DNA of 64,000 bases. It comes from Rubricoccus marinus (lineage in GTDB: Bacteria; Bacteroidota; Rhodothermia; Rhodothermales; Rubricoccaceae). Each line of letters opens with the position of its first letter. Positions within the stretch are counted from its first letter, which is position 1. A program made the translations under genes and the position numbers. The notes below the pieces were generated by a model. It was not told the DNA's origin. It saw only the letters and a program-made list of their open reading frames with translations, and made no database searches. Positions 9,101-16,993 of the stretch are shown here, piece after piece. The DNA is taken from contig NZ_MQWB01000010.1 in assembly GCF_002257665.1 (NCBI RefSeq), positions 62,001-126,000 of the forward strand, written 5' to 3'.

Positions 9101-9658
9101 GGGGAGGAGGGAGGCCACCAGCCTGTCCCGACCGACGAGGCCCGGACGCTCTGGGCCGCTGGCGTCGAAGCGGCACCCGAGTTCTACACCGAGCCCGTCC
9201 ACCTCGTGACGGGCACCATCCTCCCCATCTGGGACCGGATCGCGGGGCACCCGAGGATCTACCGCGCGCAGACAGACGCGGGCGAGCGCATGATCGGCCG
9301 CGCCGTCATGCCGGAGCACCTGAGCGCGACGCTCAAGGCGCTGGGAGCCGCGGGCGACCACGTCGACATCACGCCCGACGCTCTGGCGGAGCGACTACTC
9401 GCCGGAGCCGAGGCCGACCTCGCAAACGGCTGGCAGCTTCGCCGCCGCCGCGTGGCGAACGAGCCCCGGATCGAACTCCTTGGCCCGGACCTGGCCGCGA
9501 TGCGCGAGCTAGAGGCCGATGGGGTCTTCGCCGAGGTCCACGCCTTCCGCACCCGATTCTTCGTCCCGACGGGCGAGAGGGCAGCGTACGTCCTCCGGGC
9601 GGTAACGGAGCACCGGCCCGTCGTGGAGATCCGCAACGCGATGCGGCGGGCCGCCTGA
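6191..9658 (+). CDS. Strawberry-notch family helicase-like protein
   Basis: This 1155-residue protein matches the bacterial strawberry-notch (Sno) group, SF2 helicase-like proteins usually found on plasmids, phages and integrative elements. After a low-complexity Pro/Ala-rich N-terminus (about 1-125) comes Walker A (GDGTGVGKGR, K190). The DESH box (306-309) and SAT-like ARVVYASATGAT motif III follow. The second RecA-like lobe has VLVFSQAGGTGRSYHADL and the arginine-finger-type motif VQGMGRVHRANQ. The last 350 residues resemble the Sno C-terminal region. Many relatives carry an N-terminal methylase or are longer; this one lacks a recognisable methylase. Its substrate is unknown. The start is GTG at 6191; a shorter form starting inside the low-complexity part is possible. 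Confidence 0.85.
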   Translation: MPAGNPVAPSASHVAPRATAPPVDQLDLFALLASPPPATPHVADLNAAPARPRAAVAPRRAAVPRRDAAPKWPFADTPPLAVEVASETAASGALTASVFDAYRPSVRVPSACPHPTRLVESAAMAAATAPPCGYRPVLPEHLVAGGRLSDAQLETVCRAGSAHAEHLPGEGGASGARQGFFLGDGTGVGKGRQSAAIILDNILQGRRRALWVSENRNLMRDAVRDWTALGGPADFVFDLGACKGPIQRAEGICFASYDTLKGKPRERDGRESGIDRLEQVVAWLAGGGEDGRPSSEADFEGVIVFDESHNMQAALDRPGARGVQKASQRALVGVELQERLPSARVVYASATGATEVANLAYAARLGLWGRGTPFPTVEAFVEKVSAGGIAAMELVAKDLKSMGLYLARSVSYDGVDYRTLVHDLEDHQAQTYDRCAEAWQVVLQNIQSALEVTKADKCGRARAAAYSQFWGAHQRFFLHVLVSMSAPSLIRDMERQLEDGQSCVVQLVSTMEAATERAYAKAVKNGEDLRDLDVTPRDQLLQFVEASFPTTLYEEYLDDEGRVRSRPVKNAAGDFVQSPEAMAARNRLMLEVGAVSVPHGVLDQVVAHFGPDAVAEVTGRGRRFVTKTVDGTQQVVEERRTRRTCNAEADEFMAGKRRVLVFSQAGGTGRSYHADLAADNQQRRVLYCVEPGWSSARCVQGMGRVHRANQACPPELVLVTTNLKAQRRFLSTIARRLDQLGALTKGQRQTASQGLLSSEFNLETPLSRASLHNWFVDLYRGEGRAVASGVTPALVEEQMGIKVLDADGQLNVSAVPEVPKFLNRLLSLQTGAMDAVFDSWYGYLEEATEAAREAGTLDVGVETIRAERTVKTDERLVYTHPRSGATTQVVTLELTRRTEIVEWDDIWRWAKEAQGLGSWAGFVVNRRSGQPYALFRAGSRTTETGRVVGRIRRVGVRSNRLMDETDLNRAGEEGGHQPVPTDEARTLWAAGVEAAPEFYTEPVHLVTGTILPIWDRIAGHPRIYRAQTDAGERMIGRAVMPEHLSATLKALGAAGDHVDITPDALAERLLAGAEADLANGWQLRRRRVANEPRIELLGPDLAAMRELEADGVFAEVHAFRTRFFVPTGERAAYVLRAVTEHRPVVEIRNAMRRAA

Positions 9659-9789
9659 GTGGCGCCGTTCCGGCGCCAAGGCGCCCGCTGTGAGGCGCCA
9701 GAGGCCCATGCCGGGGCCGCTCCCCTTTGGCGAGAAGCGGCTCCGGCACTCGGCCGGAGGTCGCTCGGAAATCCATCGCTCCGAGACTC

Positions 9790-10299
9790 ATGTCGAGATC
9801 CGTGCCTGGCCCTGGCGACTTTTGCCACGGGTGCAACCGCTTGCTCTGCCGGTGTCTGCCTGAGCCCGACGTCGACGCGCACTACGAGGCGTCGTACGAG
9901 GCTGGGCACGAGGCCTGCCTCGCCGACGGCTACTCCGAGCGCCCGATGACCGAGTGGGTCTACCAGACGGGCTCCCGCGCCAAGTGGGACGCCGAGGCGA
10001 AGTGCCTCCGGCATCACATGACGCCGCTTCGGTTCGCCAAGCTCACCTGGCGGCACCGCCACGCGAGCGACTGGGCCTACATCCTGTGGTTCGAGCGGCA
10101 GTACGGCTACGACCTGGAGGGCTACCTCGCGGGCTTCGACGACGCCGGCGCCGGTCTGCCGTCGGCCGTCTGTGACGAGCGCGCCCACGCGCGGGCTGAG
10201 GCCGCGCTGGATGCCTACGAGCCGGTGCCTGATCCAGAGCCCGAGCCCATCCAGTCGCCGCCCCAAGCGGTCGAGGTCGACGACTGGATGCCCTTCTAG
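9790..10299 (+). CDS. Hypothetical protein with a short N-terminal zinc-finger-like motif
   Basis: The ATG at 9790 gives a 169-residue protein that opens with four cysteines in CHGCNRLLCRC (C12, C15, C20, C22), a possible zinc knuckle. The middle is rich in aromatic and charged residues (WVYQTGSRAKWDAEAK, WRHRHASDWAYILWFE), and the end is an acidic Pro-rich tail (PEPEPIQ...VDDWMPF). I do not recognise the family. It lies 131 bases downstream of the strawberry-notch gene on the same strand and probably belongs to the same mobile block. Confidence 0.6.
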   Translation: MSRSVPGPGDFCHGCNRLLCRCLPEPDVDAHYEASYEAGHEACLADGYSERPMTEWVYQTGSRAKWDAEAKCLRHHMTPLRFAKLTWRHRHASDWAYILWFERQYGYDLEGYLAGFDDAGAGLPSAVCDERAHARAEAALDAYEPVPDPEPEPIQSPPQAVEVDDWMPF

Positions 10300-10386
10300 T
10301 CGCGCGCGCTAACCCGGCGCTGCGGTCCCCGCTGCTGGCGCCGCATCCGACACGAGGCCCGGTTCGATGCCGGGCTTCACTCCCGT

Positions 10387-10412
10387 CGCCAGAGGCCCGT
10401 GAGCCTCTGGCG
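10387..10412. repeat. Perfect hairpin made of two GCCTCTGGCG units
   Basis: CGCCAGAGGC (10387-10396) and GCCTCTGGCG (10403-10412) form a perfect 10-bp stem with a 6-base loop (CCGTGA) between two genes. There is no T tract, so this is not a standard terminator. A third unit follows at 10487. Confidence 0.75.
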
Positions 10413-10450
10413 CCACCACCCAAACCAGACCGGGGGAGGCCCCGATTCCT

Positions 10451-11419
10451 ATGGCACACCCTGCCCACACCCGTTCAAGCCCCAGAGCCTCTGGCGGCGT
10501 TCGCACCACAGCCGGGACGCACATTCCAGAGGCCGACATCCGCACCCGTCAGATCGCGCGCCAGGCCCGCTCCTGGCGCACGTTCGCGGGCGACCATTCC
10601 CGGATGCAGCCGGACACGCTGGACACTAAGGCCTTCAACGCCTGCGCCTTCAGCGTCCATCACCGCGCCTCATCCTTCGCCGTCCCCTCGAAGCTCGTCG
10701 GCACCTCGCGCCACCAGCCGCTTCTGCGGTCGCTCGCCGAGGACCCGGATGCGACCTGGCTCGCCCTCGACCTCGACGCCCGAGGCGACCACCTCGTCGC
10801 CTCGCACGTCGGTCGCGTGCTCGGCCGCGTCCAGCCCAAGCACCTCGGCTGGGTCCGCCCGCTCGTCCCGTTCGGGCTGGCGGTCTACCTCTCCCGCGTG
10901 ACGGGACGGGGCGAGCGCCGCGCCGAGAGTGGCGCGTTCTACCGACTCGGGTGCAACGTCGCCTTCGGACACGTCGGGGACGCCCTGGCGAGGCTCGCGA
11001 ACGCGTCCCACGGCGGAGACGGCGCGCCATCGGTGCACAGCCGCAGCCCGCTCCGGCTCGTCGTGCCAGGCGAACCCCGCGTCCGAACCGCCCCCGCCAG
11101 AGTCCCCGTCCTTCCCGAGGCCGCGTCGCTGACCGGAGACGCCGAGGACATCGTCTTGTGGCGCACGCTGGAAGGGGAGGCCCACGTCTCAGTCCCTCAC
11201 GTCGCTCGGCACTCGCCGACTGGGTTCGAATGGGGCTACGGCGGCTCCGGCCCGGCCGACCTCGCGCGGAGCATCCTTCTCGCGCTGCTCGACGAGCCGA
11301 CCGCTGACGCGCTCTACCAGCGGTTCAAGCAGGACGTCGTGACGACGGTCCCCGAGGCGGGCGGCGTCCTCCGGGCCGCTGACATTCGAGCGTGGGTCGA
11401 GCACGCGCGGACTTGCTGA
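10451..11419 (+). CDS. DUF6166 domain protein
   Basis: The 322-residue protein ends in a DUF6166 domain (about residues 225-322). Its hallmark is HSPTGFEWGYGGSGPADLAR, followed by LYQRFKQDVV. DUF6166 proteins are common on plasmids and phages and have no known activity. The first 220 residues are not recognised. They are basic and hold LDLDARGDHLVASHVGRVLGRV and a Pro/Arg-rich linker at 195-215. The ATG at 10451 lies just before two GCCTCTGGCG-like stretches in codons 12-16; a later start at about residue 52 is possible. It is part of the + strand accessory block. Confidence 0.7.
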   Translation: MAHPAHTRSSPRASGGVRTTAGTHIPEADIRTRQIARQARSWRTFAGDHSRMQPDTLDTKAFNACAFSVHHRASSFAVPSKLVGTSRHQPLLRSLAEDPDATWLALDLDARGDHLVASHVGRVLGRVQPKHLGWVRPLVPFGLAVYLSRVTGRGERRAESGAFYRLGCNVAFGHVGDALARLANASHGGDGAPSVHSRSPLRLVVPGEPRVRTAPARVPVLPEAASLTGDAEDIVLWRTLEGEAHVSVPHVARHSPTGFEWGYGGSGPADLARSILLALLDEPTADALYQRFKQDVVTTVPEAGGVLRAADIRAWVEHARTC

Positions 11420-11801
11420 GGAGATCTCGCCGCCGGAGGCTCCGCGCCGGGCCTCTGGCGGAAGAGGGATAGACGGAGCGGGGCTCCGACGTCACGCCCT
11501 CCCGGCGGCGACTCCGCGCCGCCGAGAGGAGGGGGGCGGGGTGGTGGCAGCGGTTTGTGGAAATCTAGGCGACGGCCGGACAGCGTCAAGGTCGTCGCCC
11601 CCGTGCTCGCGCTGCGACGAGCAAATCGGAAGACCGATTTCCCCGACGGTCCCTCCGCGCGAGGGCGCTCCACCTTGACTCAACCGCGCCGACAAGCGGC
11701 GCTGTCCGGCCTTACGCCTGCTGGCTTTTTAAGCCGCTGGCTAGCGGGGGCCACTCGGGTCCCCGGGCACGGTGGCTGTCACAGATCCCATAGGTCTCGT
11801 T
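11420..11801. other. Intergenic region with several stem-loops
   Basis: No gene is convincing in these 382 bases. They hold one GCCTCTGGCG unit (11451) and a CGGCGGCG...CGCCGCCG hairpin with a 6-base loop (11503-11524). A perfect 7-bp hairpin AAATCGG-AAGA-CCGATTT (11623-11640) is also present. The last could be a small regulatory or terminator-like structure ahead of the next gene. Confidence 0.5.
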
Positions 11802-12494
11802 ATGCCCCGCACGTACTCCCGTCCGCACTACGCCCAAGCCCGTACCTGGTACCGGTTCGCCTGCTGGCTCCGGCGCGCGTCCTGCCCCCAGTTCCATCCG
11901 CACCTGATGAAGGAGGACGCCCTGAGGGCAAGCTTTCGGCTCGGCAGCCGGTCGATCATCCTCCCATCGCGCCTCCAAGACTGCGAGGCCGCCGGGCTGG
12001 CCCGGCTCGCGAAGCGCGCGGAGGCGGGAGACACCTATCCGGAGCTCATCGCTCGGATCGCCCAGGTCGATCCCGACGACGCATCGGCCGACGAGGTCCA
12101 CCTCTTCCTCGAAGTGGCCGACCGGACGGGCACGCATACGGAGAAGCACCTCCTGGGCAAGCTGCCGCCGGAGGACGCGCTCTGGGTGGCACCCTTGATT
12201 CGGCTGGAAACGGACGCCTACGGGACCGGCCCGGTCCTGCGGTACCACGTCACCGGAGGCCAGAACGACGAAGTCCACATCGCAATCAGCCGGGCGCACG
12301 AGGCCGCATCGGCCTGGCTCGACTGGGCCGACGACCGGAAGGCCTGGGCCGAGGCCCACGCCGTCGCTGACGAGAGCCCGTACGCCTACCGGGCCACGTA
12401 CCGAGACACCGTCGCGCCGGGCGCGAGCTACGGAGCCTTGCTCTACGGCACCGACCCATACGCCGCCGGATACGGCGGCTGCGAGACCGAGTAG
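11802..12494 (+). CDS. Hypothetical protein of the accessory block
   Basis: The 230-residue protein (ATG at 11802; a GTG at 11772 would add 10 residues) is not recognised. It opens with an aromatic/basic segment (YAQARTWYRFACWLRRASC). The middle is a mixed alpha/beta region, and the end is Gly/Tyr-rich (GASYGALLYGTDPYAAGYGG). There are no membrane segments or signal peptide. It is followed 16 bases later by a strong terminator, so it is the last gene of its transcript. Confidence 0.55.
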   Translation: MPRTYSRPHYAQARTWYRFACWLRRASCPQFHPHLMKEDALRASFRLGSRSIILPSRLQDCEAAGLARLAKRAEAGDTYPELIARIAQVDPDDASADEVHLFLEVADRTGTHTEKHLLGKLPPEDALWVAPLIRLETDAYGTGPVLRYHVTGGQNDEVHIAISRAHEAASAWLDWADDRKAWAEAHAVADESPYAYRATYRDTVAPGASYGALLYGTDPYAAGYGGCETE

Positions 12495-12510
12495 CCCCGA
12501 GCGAGCCATC

Positions 12511-12548
12511 AGCCCGGCGACCGCGTGGGTCGCCGGGCTTCTTTTTTG
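12511..12548 (+). terminator. Rho-independent terminator
   Basis: AGCCCGGCGACC (12511-12522) pairs perfectly with GGTCGCCGGGCT (12528-12539) around a 5-base loop, and TCTTTTTTG follows. This is a strong intrinsic terminator separating the hypothetical gene from radC. Confidence 0.92.
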
Positions 12549-12685
12549 CCACAACAGCGAAAGGGCAGCCGCAGAGGCGCCCCCACCGACCGCACGGTGT
12601 GCGTCGGCCGACGGGGGCGCTCCCACCACGGCCGGACGTGCCCGTGCGGAGCGATCTGCGGACCCCAACGGCCGCCCCAATACTC

Positions 12686-13507
12686 ATGGTGAACCCCGAC
12701 GCCTCTTCGTTCCCAGCCGCTCTGACCGCGCTCAACCTCCGTGTGCTCCGCGACATCAAGGCCAAGATGCCGGGCGACGGCGACCGCACCCACGGTGCGC
12801 CCGCTGTGCCCCAGCCCGCCCTCAGCCGCCGCGAGCGCTACCACGCCCGGCGGCTCGCCGCAGGCGGGCGGCTCCGGCGCGTCGAGACCGACGCGCCCTG
12901 GTTCAACCGGCGGACCGTGCTCTACGGCTCCGTTGCCGAGCCCTCGGTGGCCGACCCTCGATCTGTCGTCCGAGAGCCCGCGCTTGCACTCCGTCAGACC
13001 GAGGTCCACATCGATGGCGCCGCTCGCGGTGCCTACCGCGACGCGCTGTTCTCCGGCGTCCCGATCTACACCACCCGGCTCGTTCGCGAGCGGACGTTCT
13101 CGTTCCCGACGCGCGACCAGGTCCGCTCGCCGGCCGATGCGGCGGCCGTCCTCGCCGAGTACTTCGCCGACCGCGACCGCGAGGAGTTCGTCGTCGTCTT
13201 CCTCGACACGGCGAACACGCTGACCGGGCTCCACGTGGCATCTGTCGGAGGGCTCGCGGCGTCGATCGTCGAGCCGAGGCAGGTGTTCAAGGCGGCCGTG
13301 CTGGCGAACGCCGCCGCCATCCTCGTGGCCCACCAGCACCCGTCTGGCAACCCGGAGCCGAGCCGGGAGGACGTGGCCGTGACGCGCCAGCTCGTCGAGG
13401 CGGGGAAGGTCATGGGCATCCCCGTCCACGACCACCTCATCATCACGGACCGCGGAGAGGACGGGCGGCCGTCCTACACGAGCCTCGCCGAGCGTGGGCT
13501 GGTGTAG
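12686..13507 (+). CDS. radC: RadC-like JAB-domain protein
   Basis: From the ATG at 12686 the protein has 273 residues. The C-terminal half (about 140-273) is a RadC/JAB metalloprotease-fold domain with its zinc and catalytic signature: E167 in REEF, the H-x-H-P-S-G-N-P segment at 216-223 (AHQHPSGNP) and D229. The N-terminal helix-hairpin-helix of chromosomal RadC is missing. It is replaced by about 110 unrecognised residues containing YHARRLAAGG, as in many plasmid- or phage-borne RadC proteins. The biochemical role of RadC proteins is still uncertain. It starts a new transcript after the terminator at 12511. Confidence 0.88.
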   Translation: MVNPDASSFPAALTALNLRVLRDIKAKMPGDGDRTHGAPAVPQPALSRRERYHARRLAAGGRLRRVETDAPWFNRRTVLYGSVAEPSVADPRSVVREPALALRQTEVHIDGAARGAYRDALFSGVPIYTTRLVRERTFSFPTRDQVRSPADAAAVLAEYFADRDREEFVVVFLDTANTLTGLHVASVGGLAASIVEPRQVFKAAVLANAAAILVAHQHPSGNPEPSREDVAVTRQLVEAGKVMGIPVHDHLIITDRGEDGRPSYTSLAERGLV

Positions 13508-13538
13508 GGGTGGGGGAGGGGGGACGCTGCCGGGCTCT

Positions 13539-13580
13539 CCCGGCGTGGGGGCGCCTCGCGGCGAACGCCCCCACGCCGGG
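13539..13580. repeat. Perfect 15-bp stem-loop downstream of radC
   Basis: CCCGGCGTGGGGGCG (13539-13553) is perfectly complementary to CGCCCCCACGCCGGG (13566-13580) with a 12-base loop. A run of three long G tracts (13507-13523) precedes it. There is no T tract after the stem, so an intrinsic terminator is possible but incomplete. Confidence 0.7.
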
Positions 13581-13609
13581 GGACCCCTCGAATCAGCCTC
13601 TTCGCTGCT

Positions 13610-13915
13610 ATGCCTGCACCTGCTCCTCCGAGCGAACGCTCGCGCACCGCCCGCTTCCTCCTCGGCCACGTCGTCGCCACGCCCGGCGCGCTCGACCTCG
13701 TCCGCACGCACGGGCTCGACGTGCTCGACCTCGTCCACCGCCACGCCTGTGGCGACTGGGGCGACGTCTCCGAGCACGACGCCCAGGCCAACGACCGCTC
13801 CGCCCAGAACGGCACCCGCGTCCTCTCGGCCTACGAGACCCGAGGCGGCAAGCTCTGGGTCATCACCGAGGCCGACCGCTCCGCCACGACGGTGCTCCTG
13901 CCCTCCGACTACTGA
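13610..13915 (+). CDS. Small conserved plasmid-associated protein
   Basis: This 101-residue protein belongs to a small family that recurs on plasmids and integrative elements and is often mislabelled 'type I restriction endonuclease subunit M'. Its marks are FLLGHVVATPGALDL (residues 16-30), a D-WGDVSEHDAQAND core and the closing GTRVLSAY...LWVITEADRS-TTVLLP. No function is established. It supports the view that 6-17 kb is plasmid- or element-derived. Confidence 0.75.
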   Translation: MPAPAPPSERSRTARFLLGHVVATPGALDLVRTHGLDVLDLVHRHACGDWGDVSEHDAQANDRSAQNGTRVLSAYETRGGKLWVITEADRSATTVLLPSDY

Positions 13916-13964
13916 TCCAGCGTGCCTCGTCGCGCTCCACTCACCCATCAAACCACGCCTCGCC

Positions 13965-14480
13965 ATGACCCGCATCGTCATCCTCCTCGCCCTCACGCTC
14001 GTCTCGCTCCTGGCTGCGCCCGCCGCCGCCGCCCAGGAGCCCTACACCCTCCCCAGCGCCACCGTCCAGGAGTGGCAGGACAAGCCGCTCACGTGGCGCA
14101 GCTACGGGCGAGGGGACCTCGCCCCAGGCGGCACGCTCTCGGCCACCGCCACGCTCTACGGCAACACCAGCCGCCACGACAGCGACGAGCGGTCATACAG
14201 CGTCGTGCTGGTCCAGGGCGAGGGCAACCGCGCGCCCATCACCGAAGACGCGAAGTATCTCGCCGAGATCATCGGCCGGGACCTCGGCGTGTCGCCGACG
14301 CGGCTGGCCTTCCTCTTCCGCTTCGCGGTTGCGCCGACGTGCGGCGCAGAGGACACCGACCGGCCGCTCACCATCCGGGCCACGTTCCGGCTCTCGTCGT
14401 CGGGCAACCTCGTCTCGCCCTCGTGGCGTGTGCTCTCGACCGAGGAGGTCGAGGACTACACCGACCGCCAGCTCCGGTAG
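13965..14480 (+). CDS. Secreted hypothetical protein
   Basis: The 171-residue protein has a clear signal peptide (TRIVILLALTLVSLLAAPAAAAQE, cleavage likely after AAA at about residue 24) and then a mostly beta-type region with no recognised domain. Two cysteines are absent from the signal region, so it is not a lipoprotein. It starts 49 bases after the plasmid-associated small gene and ends 5 bases before the next gene, suggesting one transcript. Confidence 0.6.
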   Translation: MTRIVILLALTLVSLLAAPAAAAQEPYTLPSATVQEWQDKPLTWRSYGRGDLAPGGTLSATATLYGNTSRHDSDERSYSVVLVQGEGNRAPITEDAKYLAEIIGRDLGVSPTRLAFLFRFAVAPTCGAEDTDRPLTIRATFRLSSSGNLVSPSWRVLSTEEVEDYTDRQLR

Positions 14481-14485
14481 CGACC

Positions 14486-15493
14486 ATGACCAGGCACGAC
14501 AAAAAGGTGGCGTGGAGCCGGTTCGTCTACGCGCTCACGCGGGCGTGCAGCGGTTTCTCGCGCCGGTTCGGCCACACTCCGGCCCAGGCGCGGGCGTTCG
14601 TGGCCGTGCTCGCGCTGCCGGCGCTCCGCGCCCGCGCAATCGCCGCTGCCGACGCGTGCGGCTACCGAGACCCGGCCGACCAGCTCTTCGCCATCGAGGC
14701 CGTCGCCTTCGTGCTGGCCGAGCGGTTCGACGAGTGGCACACGGCCGAGGCCGCGCACCCCGATCTCGGCGACGGCGACCCGGACAACCCGGTCGTGGCC
14801 GCGGTCTACCGCCACCGGCCGGGCCGGGGAGGGGAGACCGAGAGCCTGTACATCGCCACCTTCTCCGAGACCGTGAGCGGCTACGGCTGGGGACGGAGCC
14901 GGATGGGCGAGCTCGTCGGTTTCCGTCCGGTCTCGTCGGACCTCAGGGCCGTCACCGGCCCTCTCGACCCGCGCCGCATCGGGTTCGTCAACAACAGCCC
15001 TCGGACGCGCGCCAGCCGGGGCTTCTTCGCCCGGACGTGGATCAAGGCGCTCCTCCCGCCCGAGGCCCGGAGCGCCGTCGGTCAGGCGCGACGAGCGCGC
15101 CGCCGCCGCAAAGCTGCGCTGGCAGGCCTCCCGTCCCGCCTCGTCCGACTCGACGGCCAGCCTGGGCGGCCGACGCACAGCGTCCAGCCCGAGGGGCACG
15201 CCGAGCCCCTCCCCGAAGTCTTCCACGCGACGACCAAGCGGGACCTGTTCCTCGCCTCCCTCGACCCGGCCACGCTCGCGCTCATTGAGCACTACGTCGG
15301 CCGGGACGACTTCTGGCGGATCGCGACGGGAGACCTCTACCCCGACGAGCTCGCGGCCACGCTACGCGTACCTCGGGCGGGTCCGGGCGGAATCGAGGAG
15401 CCCGGCGGCATCGCCCGGCACCGCGCGCTCGCGCGTCACCGCGCCGAGCGCCAGCGTCGCGAGGCCCAGGGCCAGACCGCCCTGTTCGCCTAG
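14486..15493 (+). CDS. Hypothetical protein of the accessory block
   Basis: This 335-residue protein is not recognised. It begins with a helical basic region (DKKVAWSRFVYALTRACSGFSRRFG), continues with a helical domain (residues 35-95) and a beta region containing YIATFSETVSGYGWGRSRMGELVGFRP. The last third is very rich in Arg and Ala, as if it bound nucleic acid or were disordered. No catalytic motif is visible. It lies 5 bases downstream of the secreted-protein gene. Confidence 0.55.
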   Translation: MTRHDKKVAWSRFVYALTRACSGFSRRFGHTPAQARAFVAVLALPALRARAIAAADACGYRDPADQLFAIEAVAFVLAERFDEWHTAEAAHPDLGDGDPDNPVVAAVYRHRPGRGGETESLYIATFSETVSGYGWGRSRMGELVGFRPVSSDLRAVTGPLDPRRIGFVNNSPRTRASRGFFARTWIKALLPPEARSAVGQARRARRRRKAALAGLPSRLVRLDGQPGRPTHSVQPEGHAEPLPEVFHATTKRDLFLASLDPATLALIEHYVGRDDFWRIATGDLYPDELAATLRVPRAGPGGIEEPGGIARHRALARHRAERQRREAQGQTALFA

Positions 15494-15887
15494 CCGCATC
15501 GCGAGCGAGAGCCTCTGGCGCGAGATCGACCGGGGCCTCCTCGCTCGTAGCGACTCCGGCTCTGCCCGGCGCGCTTCTCCGCGTCCCGCTTCCGTCCAGC
15601 TCTGTCCACTCGCTGAGGCCGATGACGGCCCCCTCGCTCCCGACGCCTCCCGTTGCGCGAATGCTCGCGCAAAGCGCGTCGCGCCTCGCCCGCCCGGCTC
15701 CGCCTCCCCGGCATCCTGACACCCAGCCGCAGACCGCGAGCGGCCAGCGGCTGCCCCGTTCGGGGGAAGCATCGAATGCTCCCTCATGCGACGACCCGAC
15801 CCGCCAGGGCCGGTGGGCGGCGGCCGGAGGCGTCCGCCCGCCGACCCCGGCGGCTCTCTGATCTGTTCCGGCACCGCCAGCCGTCCC
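15494..15887. other. Intergenic region without a supported gene
   Basis: These 394 bases hold one GCCTCTGGCG unit (15511) and GC-rich sequence with open frames on both strands, but none shows family-like protein features. I see no clear terminator or promoter. Confidence 0.5.
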
Positions 15888-16751
15888 ATGAGCACCACCC
15901 CAGACGTTCCTATCGACGACCTCCCGGAGCGGTACCGCTCGCTCCTCGTTCGCTTCGACGCCGTCCGTCCTGACTGCGCCCGCGTCGCCCGGCTCGCGAT
16001 TGCGCGGGGAGAGCGCACCAGCCAACCCTATGACGCAGCCTTCCTGGCGTCGCTCGTCGAGCGCGCCGAGCGCCAGACGCCCGCAGACCCGTCTCAGCGC
16101 ACGCCAGTCAAGCCCGAGCCCTACACCGAAGCCGACCTCCGCCGCCACGTCGAGGGCACCTTCCGCCGCCCCGCAGGACTGTGGCACGCGCTGACCGAGT
16201 CTGAGCCCCACGTCGTTCCCACCGTGCTCGACCTCGTTGCCCAGCTCATCGGCCGCCTCGCCTCGTGGGGGCTCCACGGCCGCGACGTGCGTGCCTCGAC
16301 GCGCGGCCCCGAGGGCGAACAGCCACCCAGCGACTACGGCCGCGCCGTCGGCAAACTCACGACCGGCGCCGCCCGGCTGGCGAAGGACCTCGCTGACCAG
16401 AAAGCCGGTCGCGACTCCGATGGCACCGCGCGCCGTCTGGCCCGCGACCAGGCTGCGTTCGAGAGCGCCGTCCAAGCCGCGCGCAGGCTTCTGCGTGGTG
16501 GCCCGCTCGTGCTCCCGACCGCACCCGTCGAGCGCGTCGGCACCTACCGCTCCTGGTGGGCCGTCACCGGAGGCCCAGGCGCGCCGCGCGGAAAGCGGTT
16601 CGGCATCAAGCACGGCTCCGTCTCGAAGCGCTTCGCCGAGCGCGACGACGTGCTCGGTCCCTTCCCAACGAAGCGGGCGGCCACCGACGCGGCGAAGCGC
16701 GCTGTAGCCACTCCGGATGACTGCCGGATCGGCCTGTTCGCCAGTCCCTAG
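15888..16751 (+). CDS. Hypothetical protein, possibly DNA- or element-associated
   Basis: The ATG at 15888 gives a 287-residue protein with a predominantly helical N-terminal two thirds and a C-terminal basic part. That part contains RSWWAVTGG, GKRFGIKHGSVSKRFAERDDVLGPFPTKRAATDAAKRA; the ending looks like a short 'what is the margin/arm' type repeat found in plasmid proteins, but I cannot name a family. It has no signal or membrane segment. It is the last + strand gene of the accessory block. Confidence 0.55.
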   Translation: MSTTPDVPIDDLPERYRSLLVRFDAVRPDCARVARLAIARGERTSQPYDAAFLASLVERAERQTPADPSQRTPVKPEPYTEADLRRHVEGTFRRPAGLWHALTESEPHVVPTVLDLVAQLIGRLASWGLHGRDVRASTRGPEGEQPPSDYGRAVGKLTTGAARLAKDLADQKAGRDSDGTARRLARDQAAFESAVQAARRLLRGGPLVLPTAPVERVGTYRSWWAVTGGPGAPRGKRFGIKHGSVSKRFAERDDVLGPFPTKRAATDAAKRAVATPDDCRIGLFASP

Positions 16752-16859
16752 CGGTACGATCAGGCACCACCGGCGGCAGCGACTCGGGAACGGCCGCGGG
16801 CCTTATTACATGCGCCCGAACCGAGCGATGGCGTTCGAGCGATTCGTAGCGCGGGGCGC

Positions 16860-16877
16860 GCCTCTGGCGCCAGAGGC
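16860..16877. repeat. 18-bp perfect palindrome of two overlapping repeat units
   Basis: GCCTCTGGCGCCAGAGGC is its own reverse complement and consists of two GCCTCTGGCG units overlapping by two bases. It lies between the last accessory-block gene and the convergent vapC. The identical 18-mer recurs at 53693-53710. Confidence 0.8.
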
Positions 16878-16993
16878 TCAGTTCAGGATCGGGATGCTGA
16901 AGGAGTACCCCACGCTGTGGGTGCTCGGCACATTGGTTCGCGATCTGTCCATCGGTCCAGCCGACGCTCCGTCTCACCTACCTGTCTCGTCGG

